Assembly (NCBI GenBank): GCA_037074765.1
Contig: JBAMDO010000020.1
Location: 62,001-126,000 of the forward strand
Length of the DNA: 64,000 nucleotides
Reading direction: 5' to 3'
Origin: Mansonella perstans
Lineage: Eukaryota > Nematoda > Chromadorea > Rhabditida > Onchocercidae
Part shown: positions 25,819 through 38,097 of the stretch, piece by piece
Layout of the letters: each line of letters opens with the position of its first letter
How positions within the stretch are numbered: position 1 is the stretch's first letter
Translations under genes and position numbers: made by a program
Notes under the pieces: generated by a model
Database searches by the model: none
Told to the model about the DNA's origin: nothing
The model's input: the letters and a program-made list of their open reading frames with translations, nothing else

Positions 25819-28800
25819 TCAGTTGGCGGTGATTGCTTTGCTGTTCTTATTTCTTTCATCTTCTTCTGAAATGGAAAGATTACTGTATCGATTCAATCCA
25901 TTCATATACTCATGCCAGTTTATAATTTTACGAAAACTTTTGCTGACCTTTAGCAGCCTGTTTTTTCCATCGATCCTTATTCTCATGCAAGAATTCGATC
26001 CATGGAGTTGGTATTTCCAAATTTCCTGCCTGATTTAGTGGCAAAAGACGAATTGAGTTGTTCGTTTCATTTTTGCTCATATTTTCTCTAGAAGAAGTTC
26101 ATTACCGATAGTGTTACTAAAATGAGAATGAAATCGAATAGGACAAGCAGTCAATTAATGTTTAGTATAAATTTAAATATTTTCAGAGGATTTCAGTGTA
26201 GTAAGAAAGCATAATTTAAAAAAATTTGGTCATGTCTAAATTTGAGAAGAGCGGCAAAAAAGTTTAGTGGAAATTACTATGTCTGGGTTATGGAGATCGA
26301 TCAAAAAATCTAATTTCACTTAAACTATTAGTGTGTTCGATACAAATCTTTCTTAATATCTATAATGTGATACTATTTAAATCACATTTTTTAATGAAAA
26401 GAACGGACGTTTCTGTTTCTTGGCTGATAACGGAACTTGGTAACCGTTGATCGGAATTCTCGGATGGCAGGATGTCATTTGATGATCGTAGCGGCACTAG
26501 TGGCTCAACTATTTTTGTCAACATCTCACCACAAATAATCATTGTCGGTTCAACAATAAAATCGATATATCCTATGAATTAAAAAGAATTAAAATTAAAG
26601 AATATTTTATTGAAAATGAGATTTGATGAATGCTTTGAATAAAATGCTGAATAAAACATTTTTTTGATGATAAAATTTTCAAAAAAAAGTGAGAACTATG
26701 GAATTGCTCTTTTTGTTTTAATTTCGACAGATTTATTTCTCATTATTATAGACTTTAGTGTAGCGTGTACCCTTAACAGACAAAACTCTGTACTATCCGT
26801 ATTTCCTTTAAATTGCGGAAGATATTTGGTTTTTAAAAATTCTAACCAATTTGGGATTCAGCAATATGTACTGTATTCCTATCACAAAGAGGTGAGTACG
26901 GTAGACCCATACTGGCTTCGAGATCACCCTGGCGAAAGAATTCTTCGATAACACCTTCAGTCCATCGGGAATGTAATTCCCACGGTTTCGAGGCATGTGA
27001 TATATCACAAGCATGTACAATGAGGCAGACAGCTTTAGTTTTATCAATACTGGAAAAGATAATGAAGATTTCATTTTAGATAAAAGAATAATCATCAACT
27101 GTTGTGAGAAAATTCTTCTTAATCATCAAATAATCATCAACTGCTGTGGGAAAGTTCTTCTTCAAGAATAATCATCAACTGTTGTGGGAAAGTTCTTCTT
27201 AGATTCCTAATTATTTCATATTACAACGTGATGATTCAAATAAGGCTTAAATCTTAAAGTAATTTAGGTTTGGATAAAGTTAAAACAATATGTGACCATT
27301 TAGTTTGATGCAAATGAATTTTCCTCACCCTTCAGACGATGATAACATAACCTTCATATCTTTAATTTGTGCAAAATGACTTGACATATCTGTTGCAAGT
27401 ACGATTTCGATCAATAAATTTCGAAGCTCTCTGAAAAAATCCAAGTGGAATGAAGTTTCTTATGAATTATAATTACTTTTAATTTGAATGTTCAGGAGAG
27501 ATAAGCGCAGTGTACAAGCAAAGTGGACAATCATAAAAATATGACCTGAATTCTTCTCTGGTTAATCCCTTCATGATATTCTTATCGTCGTCTTTCATCA
27601 AGCGAAAAGATGCACTGACATGATGATTTTCCAGAACATTTCTATCATTGTATAGTAATGCATAATACGATCTTCAAGATTGTTTTACTTAGTTTAATCT
27701 TTGATAAAAATTTCTTATCATCAATTTAGTGGAGCAGACAACTGACCTTCACTTCTGTATTTTAGTATAACATTCAAAAAAGAGTGTTCAAATACATAAC
27801 TTAGAAGTACAAATAGAAGTGGTTTATTTTTCGCTTAATTTTCTTCTAAATGACTGGCTGATAATAACCTCTATAGAAAAGTTAAGGAGCTGAAGTTTTG
27901 CAGTCTCCTGATCAAGTCTCGATCCTGAGAGCAACTGAATTAATTCTTTGGAAAGTTGGCAAGTCTTACTTCCAAATTTACATATTTCAAGTTCCTACAA
28001 TACTACTATTTGCATCATCATCATCATATTACTAACAACAAGATGTAACGTTTATTGAAGAAAAGTGGATCTTCAGCTTTCTGATGGATAACTGAAAGTT
28101 TGCTAAAAATTTTTTTTTTCAGTTTTTCCAGCTCTATCTCTACTTCTTTGTCAAATTAAAAATGTCATTATTATCTTAAAAAAGATCAAACAGTATTGTT
28201 AGAAGCTATGCATGTTTGGAACACAAGTTCACATTTCGATGTCAAAAAATCTGTCAATGTCATTGAAACTCTGAAATATTCAAATAGGGACGGAAAGTCT
28301 AAATGAACTGGTATGAGATTATTTGAGTGAATGAAGTAGATGTAAATTACCCAGCCTGTATATGGAAATTATTTGTGTGGCCCGTATGTTGATAGTCATG
28401 TATCATGGCACCGAATATAATTGCCAAGGTGTCGAGATCTGACAAGCTGGCCTGCAAGTTACATCTTGTTTGAATTTAATATTAAAGGCTACACAGGCTG
28501 AAATTTGAATGATGCCATAAATGAAAAGCATACAGCAAAACCAGTCTGTGACAACATGTAATGTGAAGAAACGGTCACATCAGTAGCATGTATGATATTA
28601 TGATAAGGATTGTTGTGTTTACTGTACCCTACTTCCAGGGCTCCAATGTAATTCTCAAGTGTTTGAGCAGGAATCTGCAATTTGAATAAAGTCATTATAA
28701 AACTATATCACCAATGCTTTTTTAACATATGCTAACAGACGATAATAACAATAATCCTTTGAGGTTTTCATTTCAAAATCATAGCTACAAATTGTTGAAA

Positions 28801-30509
28801 TTGAAGTAGAAACCTTATAGCGATCAAAAAATCGATATCGGCTGAAAAGTTCTAAACCGACATACTTCAGCGCATGTCCTTCTGATAATTCATTCAACCG
28901 GAAACAGTCGAATGACCAACTATTCAAATTCTGCAGTTTTTTCATCAATTTATTTGACTTGCATTTCAAAATTTCAGAATTCTTTATGAATTTTGATAAA
29001 AATATCGAAGCACCTTTATCTTCGATGCAAGTTATCTGACCATACTAACAACATCTACTTAATCTGATTAATTTGCTGCGATTTCTTTTTTTCATTTGGT
29101 AATCGTAGTTCGAAAGCGTAACATTACTCTTCGATATTCTTTTATCACTTCTCTTAATTTCAATTTGTTCTTCACTGATGTGATTGAGAGGTACCGGAAA
29201 ATTTTGCTAAGAGAATTTCCATGTTTTTAAATTTTTGAAAATGACAACAAATTTAAAAACCGTCATGAATGCAGCAATTTCTGACGGTATTGAAGTAAGC
29301 AGCACCTGCGACTTCCGAAACATTCTGGAAATAGTTAATAAATTTTCACAAATCACTCAAATTCATTCTTTCATATAACATACAAATGGAAGGTAAGGAA
29401 AACTATGGCTTATGCAGAAGAAATGATTACTTATCAACGAAAATTCCTGTGAGTATGGCATTAGCCACCGATTTCAGTTTCGGTTTTTCACGTTTCCAAT
29501 GCATCGACTGCTTTGTAAATGTTGTTGCAAGCCATTGACGCACTTCATCGGAGACTGCATTCGGTTTAACAACTGCTAAGTCATCTTCTTCGTCACAGAT
29601 GCATCTGAAAACTCTATTTATTTCCCCATAACAATTTCCTACGTTTAATTTTATTAAACTAAATTTGCAAAATAAATGTCAAGATAAAATTCTGTAAGCA
29701 ATCTTATTCGAATCCTTAGTTTCAAGTCCAAGCAACCTGAAACTTTGAAAGATACCAGACTTCAGTACAAATGCTCAAACTTTCAAACTGAAAATGTCCA
29801 ACTTTCCAAACTAATTAAAGCAGTAACATGTTATAGCGTTAGAAGTAATGAAATAACTTTCTGATATTGACATGAGCTCAAGCGACTGTTCCAATCACTA
29901 TGATAATCAGGTGGTTCAATCAGGTAATTTAAAATCTAAGCTTATGATAACAAGCACAGTTTCCACTATGTGACACTAACAATGAGTTATGATCATCCTT
30001 CCGTCATTTTCTATCTCCTTAAATAGGAACCGAGACACTACGACTTAGGGCCACATATTACTTACAACTTCAATATTGATCATTCATAATCATGAAAAAT
30101 GTTTATTCTACAGATTGTTTACTTGGTTTCATCCATATACTCAGTTTCCAAAAGCAAAGCCATATGTTCCAGATTCTTCTTGAGATCATCCATGCAAAGT
30201 TGACCGCCATTAAGCTGATGTAACACATATCGTAGCCTGAAATTCTATTTATTTCAACAATCAACAACCCTGTTTTCAAATAATTTGTAACAACACAACA
30301 GCATATAGCGAGAAAATGTCTCTAATCCGAAAAAATTCTAAGCAAACAAGACTCGATAAAATTTGAGTCACTCAAGGATGGTAAAATTACTAGCAAACAT
30401 TAAGCTGTATAAGGAAAAATTTCGAACATAGTTTAAAGATGCACTTTGCCCACCTGCACGCATGTTTCCTTATTGCGAGATTCTCAGATTCACGTAAATT
30501 GTAAAGCAT
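25819..30509 (-). CDS. pde-1: Calmodulin-dependent cyclic nucleotide PDE (PDE1)
   Basis: Thirteen exons (minus): 30509-30454, 30236-30123, 29604-29431, 29324-29261, 28930-28814, 28674-28534, 28451-28351, 27671-27546, 27430-27329, 27049-26847, 26571-26445, 26087-25948, 25865-25819; about 503 residues. It hydrolyses cAMP/cGMP in the cytosol under Ca2+/calmodulin control. The N-terminal basic helix (RKHACRLRYVLHQL) sits where PDE1 binds calmodulin, followed by DLKKNLEHM and EVRQWLATTFTKQ (PDE1 N-domain). Catalytic blocks: SWSFDCFRLNELSEGHALKY, NPYHNIIHATDV, HDYQHTG, YNDRNVLENHH, HACDISH and GYIDFIVEP, including the metal-binding His and Asp residues. The tail IEFLHENKDRWKKQAAK matches the PDE1 C-terminus. 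The exon 11 donor (GTTACC) is the least certain splice. Further 5' exons are possible, since the start rests on an acceptor 12 bases before this ATG. Confidence 0.93.
27085..27200. repeat. Three-copy direct repeat in a PDE1 intron
   Basis: Three copies, about 33-36 bases each, share ATAATCATCAACTG, then GTGGGAAA-like and TTCTTCTT. They lie in the intron between the 27430 and 27049 exons. A diverged piece (AAGAATAATCGTCAACTATT) recurs at about 34455, so this is a dispersed as well as a local repeat. Confidence 0.7.
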
Positions 30510-30521
30510 TCTGATTTGTAT

Positions 30522-33500
30522 CTGAGACTTTGTACCTGTGACGAAAAAATCCAAATTCATAATTTAATTCAAGTTTTCATGCAAATTTTCTTGCAAATGA
30601 AACGATAAATCAGGGAAGTTGCTGGGAGTATCATTTTGAAATTCATAACTCAATTCAAACTGATTTATTGTGTAAAAATTATGACTATTTCAACTTTTAA
30701 AAATGATCAAAGAAAAGAATTCCACCATACACTACGAGACTTTTTATGTGTTGAATATGAGCGGAAATGGGGTACAAATAATTTATTGGCTGCGAATATC
30801 AAATGGATCTCCATGACTACAACTAACGTTGATATCTTCGGTTTATGATTTTATTTAAATTGATGGACCGATGTAATAAAGTATGGCTCCCATATTAGAA
30901 TGATAACGCATTTTCAACTTGAAGCACAAATCTCTCTGAACTATAAAACAACAGATTGTGATACAGATGAATGTGGAATGTTTCTTTCCATTATGATTAC
31001 AATGATAACAATGATAATAATCATGGTAATGTAGTGAAAATTGTTAATAATAGCTCGAAGTGAAAAACAATGGAGAAAGTAATTTATTTGGCTAATCTGA
31101 CAGTGTAATAAGTTCATAAGGCGTAAGACTTAAAAATTATAATCAACGAAGAAAGTGATCCTTTTTTAAGAAAGCAACCGAAGGATTAAGATAACTAGTT
31201 CAAGTCAACCGAAAAAAAATCCGAATAAAACACACTGCAGAAACATTATCCAAAACAAATTGATAATATTAGGCCAAAGAGCAATCAAAATAATGGCAAA
31301 ACTAAATATTAAAAGAACATCGAATAAGTTACTCAGAAACAGATATTATGTAAAAATTACAATAAAATGGAAGCTGAAAATTAACTGAAAGAAAATTTTG
31401 GCTTGCAAATATAATAAAGACATTGATGTTATTGATTGCTGCAAAGAAGAAATAGCAAAAACTGACTTACAAATATCAAAACAGTCACTTTGTTGAATTA
31501 TAATACAATTAGTAAGGCAGTGAAGGAATTTGAAATATTTTAAAACTTCAAGAAATAGACTGACAAGAAATTTATACGAATGTCTATCAAATTTTCTAAA
31601 TACTGCTACATTTTCCAATGTTCTTTTCTGTACCTCTGAAACTAATACCATCACTTTACCAGAGAAAAATAGTGTATCCATAATCATGAATTCTAAAATG
31701 TTGAATGGTTTTTTGCTTACAAAAAAAGACTGGCTGGATGCATATAAACATATGCACTTTAATCAACTTTATCTGATAACCGAAGCTTTGGAAGTATGTT
31801 AGAATTATATCACTTTTGAACCGCTCAATCAATAATTAGATCTTAGTATGCGAATTTTCCGGAAGAGACGATTGTATTTCCTGCAATTTTTTAAACCAAA
31901 CATGCATGGAATTAATTTCATAATTTTAGCAGCCATAAAGTCTGTCACGTTCCGCCTAAATTTTGCATTTTTTAATTATTTAATGAATTAATTGTAATGG
32001 TAGCATACCTTAGTGACCTCAGAAGACATCAGTTATTGTAATTTGAAAAGGATAATGGATTTATCACAGACCGGTAAGATTAAAATGAATGCAAAGAATT
32101 CACTTTGTTTTTTATTTTCATTGCTTTTTCATGTGATATTAATGATTTTGCAAGATGCACTTTTGTTGAAAGAATATTGAAGCAAATTAATTCAAAAATT
32201 AATAGGAGCTCACGAAATTTGATATGCACTAATTATTGGCATTATTTTAAGGTCTCTATGGGAAAAATTTCTTTGGTTAGAAAACTTTCGAACTGAATAA
32301 AAAGGTTTTTTTTTGATTTTAATAAAGATCTGCTGACAAATTACTGACAAATGACCAAAAAGTAATTCTTTTTGAATCTTTCATAAAAATGCGGTTGATT
32401 CACAGTTTAATTTTAGTATCGCTGATTCCCAGCACTATGAAATGTAGAGAAAATTCTTGTTCATTTTTACTTTTTAATTATAGTAGATACTGTTTCAAAG
32501 TATACCAGAACCTACAAAAACAAAGAGACTATTAAAAGTTTCGAATAAGCAACAAAATAGGTTATCAAGCAAAAATATAATTGACTATTAAAAGAATCCA
32601 ATAAGCAATAAAATAGATTATTAAGCAAAAATATAATTGACTATTAAAAGTCTCGAATAAGCAACAAAATAGGTTGTCAAGAAAAAATATAATTAAATAT
32701 TAAAAATCTCGAATAAGCAACAAAATAGGTTATCAAGAAAAAATATAATTATCAAATAAGAGAAACAGATAAACATGAATACTACAACTGTAATCAATAC
32801 AAGCACATAATTATGATAGAGAAAATATGTTAAATACATAAAGTATCTGGGAAATGGAAACATGATCCAAAAGCATATCAGGATATGGATATACAATAAA
32901 AGAGAAAAACTTTTAATACAAATTTCAATGGCTTTAAAGCAACAACCACAAGTTTCCAACTGCTTTTCTCCAAATTCAAAATTTTTGATCTGATTTATCT
33001 GATTTCAAATCATTGATGAAGTTTACATATGAGTGAAAATGATTTTGCAACTCCAAAAATGCTTCAAGACAGGCGAAACATGGCAGAAAGAGGGTTAAAG
33101 TGAAACTTCTCGTCATAAGCAATGTTACTCTTCGAGGAATAACTCTATGATGTGATAACGATGTAATCAATAACGATAAGTTTACCGTAACTTGCGATGT
33201 AGCAGGATTCTCAACTTGTAGATTAGGAATAAAGCATTTATGATTGATTTGACATACAGTAATGATGAATTACTCTGAATTAGGGAAATATAATAGTAAT
33301 TCAAATGCAGAAAGAGAAGAAATGATTGTTTTTAGAAAAACGATGAAAACATCGGGACAAAAGTATTTGATTTTAACGGTGATGCCAAAAGGATAGATCG
33401 TATAATTGTTTTTTAAGTTGTCGCACAAATTTTGTTGTTATTAAAATATTTTAATAACAATCGTGACTAATTCTTAAATCCTAAAATTTAATCTTCCCGC

Positions 33501-35268
33501 TATCATGAAACATAAATTTCCTCTTTTTTTGATTTAACATGCAGGTGTTTAGAAATTGTAATTTTCTTTGGTAAAATCCTACCAAAGGTATTAAGACTTT
33601 TCTTTAAAATTGAGAACAATTATTTCAAAAAAGAGATATTTCTTAGCAAATTTACTTGGAAATAAAGCAGTTTTGAAATATCTTAACAAAAAGAGTTATC
33701 GATCATGGACTGACGTATACAGATCGACAAGCTTTAAATAAGATGTGCGCTCTTTGCATGTCACTATAAATAATTATTTATATTGCAGATGAAATTTTGA
33801 CGTTAATAGCTGTTTTTAATTAAAAATAATGTATCTTATAAGTAAAACAAGTATAGCATGAAAACTATATGAGATTTGTAAATACTTGGTAATATAATAT
33901 CAAGCACTAAAAAGTACAGTAAAAAATGTTATTTCGAGAGTGACAGTCAAGACGAGGTCGAAATTTCAAATGAAAATGATCTATCAATGAAGAAGTGCGA
34001 AAATTAATCAATTCCTTATACCATATTTTAATAATTCTTGATTTTGAAATGACAAATGATAAAGCTTTGCTTTTTTTTTTTAAATACAGATTTAACTGAG
34101 AATGAGAATAACGAGTTTGAGAGAGTACTTCATTCTCGTTATCTCAGAATTATCAGATATATCGAAAATTCTGGATGAAATAGTTTTCAAATATTCAATA
34201 GGAAAATTCAGAAAACAAAAAATTCGATGAATCAAAAACATTATACTATAAAATATTTTATGGAACGAACAGGAATATCTCGAAAATTCTGATTTCTGCA
34301 CTGCCGTATAAGCCATTATTATAATGGCTGCAATTTTGTACAATGTTAAGAAATAGTAAGTCCGAAACAATTTGCATAACACATGCACGCTGATATTTAC
34401 ATTCCTTATTTGTGAAAATCAGTATAACACCACGAAGAACTTGATAGCAATGTTCAAGAATAATCGTCAACTATTGTGGGAGAGGAAGCAGTTTTTGGAC
34501 AGTCATAAAAATCATTAACTTTTATATGTGGAAGAATCCTGTATTCGGAACGAAAAAAAAACTGTATTTGGAAAACTTTTTCTCCTGGTTTCTCCGAAAC
34601 ATAACATTGAGTTCATTGCCTTCAGAGGTGGATGATAACAGTTGGAAGCTAGGGAAAGCGATAAAATGATACCTTACTTGAATCAATCAACCAAAACACA
34701 TTGCCAGTTTTACTCAAGAAAAATTCATTACCAATTTTTAATGAACAAAAATGAAGATCTATCTGCCAAATAACTGTGGTCAATATTCCTTTCTCATACA
34801 TCCTGATGCTAAATGTCATTTTATAAGTATTTTAAATCAATGATCTTACAGAGGTCGTAACATCTGAAATATTTCAAAAGTTTTACTCCAAACAGTTGAT
34901 CTTAAAGAAGTATCAATTATTTTGAAATAATTTTTGATTTGAAGCTTTTTTACCTATGAGTGAAAATATAAATTGTGTCTAAAAAAGACTAGTCTGAGAT
35001 CTCATTATAAAACCACCGTGAAAAAATCGAAAACAACAACTTCGATTATAAAATTGTCATATGCTTTGCACAACATTCATGGCTATATTATCCATTAATA
35101 AAACTCATAAATAGAAAGAATATATCGAGTTTGATTTTATTTTAAGTTGAAAATTGAGAAAAAATCCAAAAAGACTTTTAAAGTCTCTAAAAAATTTCAT
35201 TTCACCTCATCAAGACGAATCAAAAATTGATTTATAACATAATCATGAAACAAAATTATATTTTGACT
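30522..35268. other. Intergenic between PDE1 and eIF3h
   Basis: This is 4.7 kb of AT-rich DNA. It holds the 56-base minisatellite at 32527 and scattered short exon-like stretches on the plus strand (for example 33336-33416 and 34089-34175), but no assembled gene. A minus-strand frame at 32976-33119 begins with a signal-peptide-like MTRSFTLTLFLPCFACLEAF but has no partner exon. Confidence 0.45.
32527..32750. repeat. 56-base minisatellite, four copies
   Basis: Four tandem copies of a 56-base unit that begins GACTATTAAAAG, contains GAATAAGCAACAAAATAGG and ends AAAAATATAATT. Copies differ at several positions each, so the array is not recent. It lies in the PDE1/eIF3h spacer. Confidence 0.92.
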
Positions 35269-37393
35269 TCATCGCAGATATCCTTCTGCCCCGCCACGAT
35301 CTTTTGAATGTGAATCGACAACTGCTTCTGCCAAAAATAACTTTGCGATATTCTCACTAGTAATCTGCAAAATCCCAAAATTGTATGATCACAATTCAGA
35401 AAATAGTATTCGGAGAATAATTTCTGAGAATAATAAATAATTCTCTGAATTAAGCTATCCCAAATAATACTTCCAAATAATTTTTCTTACAAAATACGAA
35501 AAACAACTGAATATAAAATAAAAATACTACTATAAAATAATATACTTATAGTTTATCGTAAGCAACCCTTTCTTAATTAATCCCATTAGTAATAATTCTT
35601 GTTATTTGTTCAAAAACAAAAAAAGAAAAAATGGAAAAGTATTGGTGCAAACAAGCCTCTGCGGCATAGTCGGAATGGGCTTTCGCATCTGACGAACACA
35701 GAAAACTTTCTAGCATCCCACATTTGGTGGTTAATTGAGGTGGCTTCACTTTCTTTATATCATCAAATGATAGTGGAAGCTCGCCACGAGCTTCTCGTTG
35801 GTCATTTTCCGCTTGCTATAAAAATAAAAACTAACTGCAGGTCAAAAGACTATGGTAAAAAAAAAAAAAACAAAAAAAAATTTACAAGCAGTTAATCAAA
35901 CTGCACACAAATAAAAAGCCAGTAACCCTTTTCTGCATAGCATTGTAAATAGTCAAATCATAGCGCTGCTTATCAGCCACGTATTTTGTATATGCCATAA
36001 CCGTTCTGTTGAGGTCATCAACATCGCTCATTAGCGAACGAAGACATTTTTCCAAAGACCTAAAAAAAGAAATACGCGAATAAATGTATGTTTAAATATT
36101 TGGAGATGAAGAATAAGCAAAATTCGAATATTTCATTGCTCAAAATTATTTCTAAGAAAAAAACCTTCGAGTTCCAAGTTCGAGATGAGAGGATGACCGC
36201 TGAATTGCGCGACCACCTTCTAGTGCTAACTCAGCTAACATCACATTCACCAAGTGGCTATTTTTAATAACTACAGGTAATTCTTCAAGCATATTCTCAT
36301 ACGTCAAGCCAGCTGCTCTTGTGCTGAAATAATCATGAAAATGACGTGAGAAATTGAAAACAAAAGCTAGTAACACTTCACTTATCGACGCAGTACAAAT
36401 TTTGAAGATTTTTATCAATGCATAATAGCCGCTGGACAACCATAAAAATAGACAGATTACCTATCTGGAGACCAGTCGCCATCTAAACTCATTTCTAAAG
36501 CTTTTGTTGATAAACGATAAGCACGTATGTTCAGCTGTCCTTGACGAGTTTTCACAGGATCTGCAACATTCCCATTAATTCAGCTTTTCTAAGAATTTAA
36601 AATTTTCGGAGACAAACTGCTAAATTTTTTTACCATAAATAAGCACAACTCCATCTGGCACACTTGCTTGATAATCTATAAGTGAATCTATTGTTTCCTG
36701 AGCAAAACAAGCACCGAAAGGATGAGCCTGATAAAATCCAACAAGCTCGTAATCGATATTCATATCTCTGTAAATAAATAACTTGAAGATTTAATCAGTC
36801 TGTGAGTTCCTCAGAATTTAAAAAATTTCGAGTAGGAAAACGGAACCTAAATTTTCGAAGCATATCTAACATCTCCGCTTGTTTTTGCTCTTCATAAAAA
36901 GCATTGTTTTGCACTATTTCATCACCATCAAGCATAGGCTCAGCTCTGGCTGTCGGAAAACAATTTGTGATTTCTAAGCGACGATCATCACTTGACACCA
37001 AACCTTAATTTCCGTTTTATATTGGAAATCAGTGTTATATGAAAATTGACGGCCTAAAAAGGGAATACCAACCAGTGAGAAGGCCTTGGCATGCTTCACC
37101 AGCTACTTCGTTTAAGCCTGCATACATTTCTGAGTCGACGTGCTTCACGATTTTCATAACAACCTGAAATATTTACATAAGTTCATTTATGAAATGCAGT
37201 GCTTTAAAAACTATAGCCGTTTCCTTTCAAATTCTAAAAGTACTGAGAATTCTTCAGCAAGAAATAAGACTAATCAAATAAATTTTAAGAGACATTTAGA
37301 CTAACATAATATAATCAAAAACCGTACCAGGCTATCTATCTGCACGAATTGTACAATACTTGGACTAGTAACTGTTGTACTGAGAGTTGACAT
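35269..37393 (-). CDS. eif-3.H: Translation initiation factor eIF3 subunit H
   Basis: Nine exons (minus): 37393-37328, 37163-37073, 37003-36847, 36767-36634, 36560-36461, 36323-36165, 36059-35927, 35815-35657, 35364-35269; about 364 residues (human 352). It is the MPN-domain subunit of eIF3 in the cytosol. Blocks in order: VQFVQIDSLVVMKIVKH, RRLEITNCFPTA, YELVGFYQAHPFGACF, VLIYDPVKTRQGQLNIRAYR, LEELPVVIKNSHLVNVMLAE, and C-terminal VKPPQLTT and SENIAKLFLAEA. The JAMM zinc ligands are absent, as normal for eIF3h, so it is not a peptidase. The intron after 35657 starts with GC rather than GT; that junction aligns with the human protein without a gap. An ATTTTTAG acceptor 16 bases before the ATG suggests spliced-leader addition. 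It follows SDF2 in tandem. Confidence 0.93.
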
Positions 37394-38097
37394 CGTTCTC
37401 AAATTTCTAAAAATTCAATCAGTAAGCAAAATTGACGGAATTAAATACGATTTACAAACATAAATGGATAAGAGTAACGGAATCAAGTAAATCATATGTT
37501 AAAGCAACCTAATGTTCCCAAACAAAACATTTATAAAAAATTTATTGTTAATACTTCATAACACTAACAATGCATGCAAACTGCATTTCATAACAAAAAT
37601 AAATAACAGCAATTAGTTTTTATGGCGAATATTCAAACTCAACAAGGCTTAGATCTGTGGAAGTTTCTAAATTTGATTTGATTTAATTAATGAAAGATGT
37701 ACATTATTCAAAATATTCAATTCCTTCTGGAAATAAACATGTTGGATAAAAAAAAAAAAAAAAAAAAACTGCTCAATCGACAGAATGAAAAAAACTTAAT
37801 TAAAATATATATCGCTTAAATATTTCAAATCCGCATAAAAGAATATGCTTATTTTCCTGTCAACCTAACTTTTCCATAGATACGAATATCGACAAAACAT
37901 AACTTATTACTGATAAAAGCTTTTAAAAAAATACAAAATATGAGCAACAGATTCCCAAAAATAATTATAATATACAACACTTGCAATAAATGACATATGA
38001 TAAACATAACCATTGATTAAAAACTAGAGAGCAAATTATTGTTAGGTCCTTTAGGTTAATCAATCGATGCGAAAAATCCAACTGAATCCTATTATTT
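37394..38097. other. Spacer between SDF2 and eIF3h
   Basis: About 700 AT-rich bases with a poly-A run near 37750 and no exon on either strand. It could be an operon spacer or the eIF3h promoter. Confidence 0.5.

Noticed and set aside
26360..26444. Reading the PDE1 exon through to the TAG at 26360 as the true C-terminus
   Set aside because: Exons at 26087-25948 and 25865-25819 encode the conserved PDE1 C-terminal block (ENKDRWKKQAAK) and join in phase from a donor after 26445.
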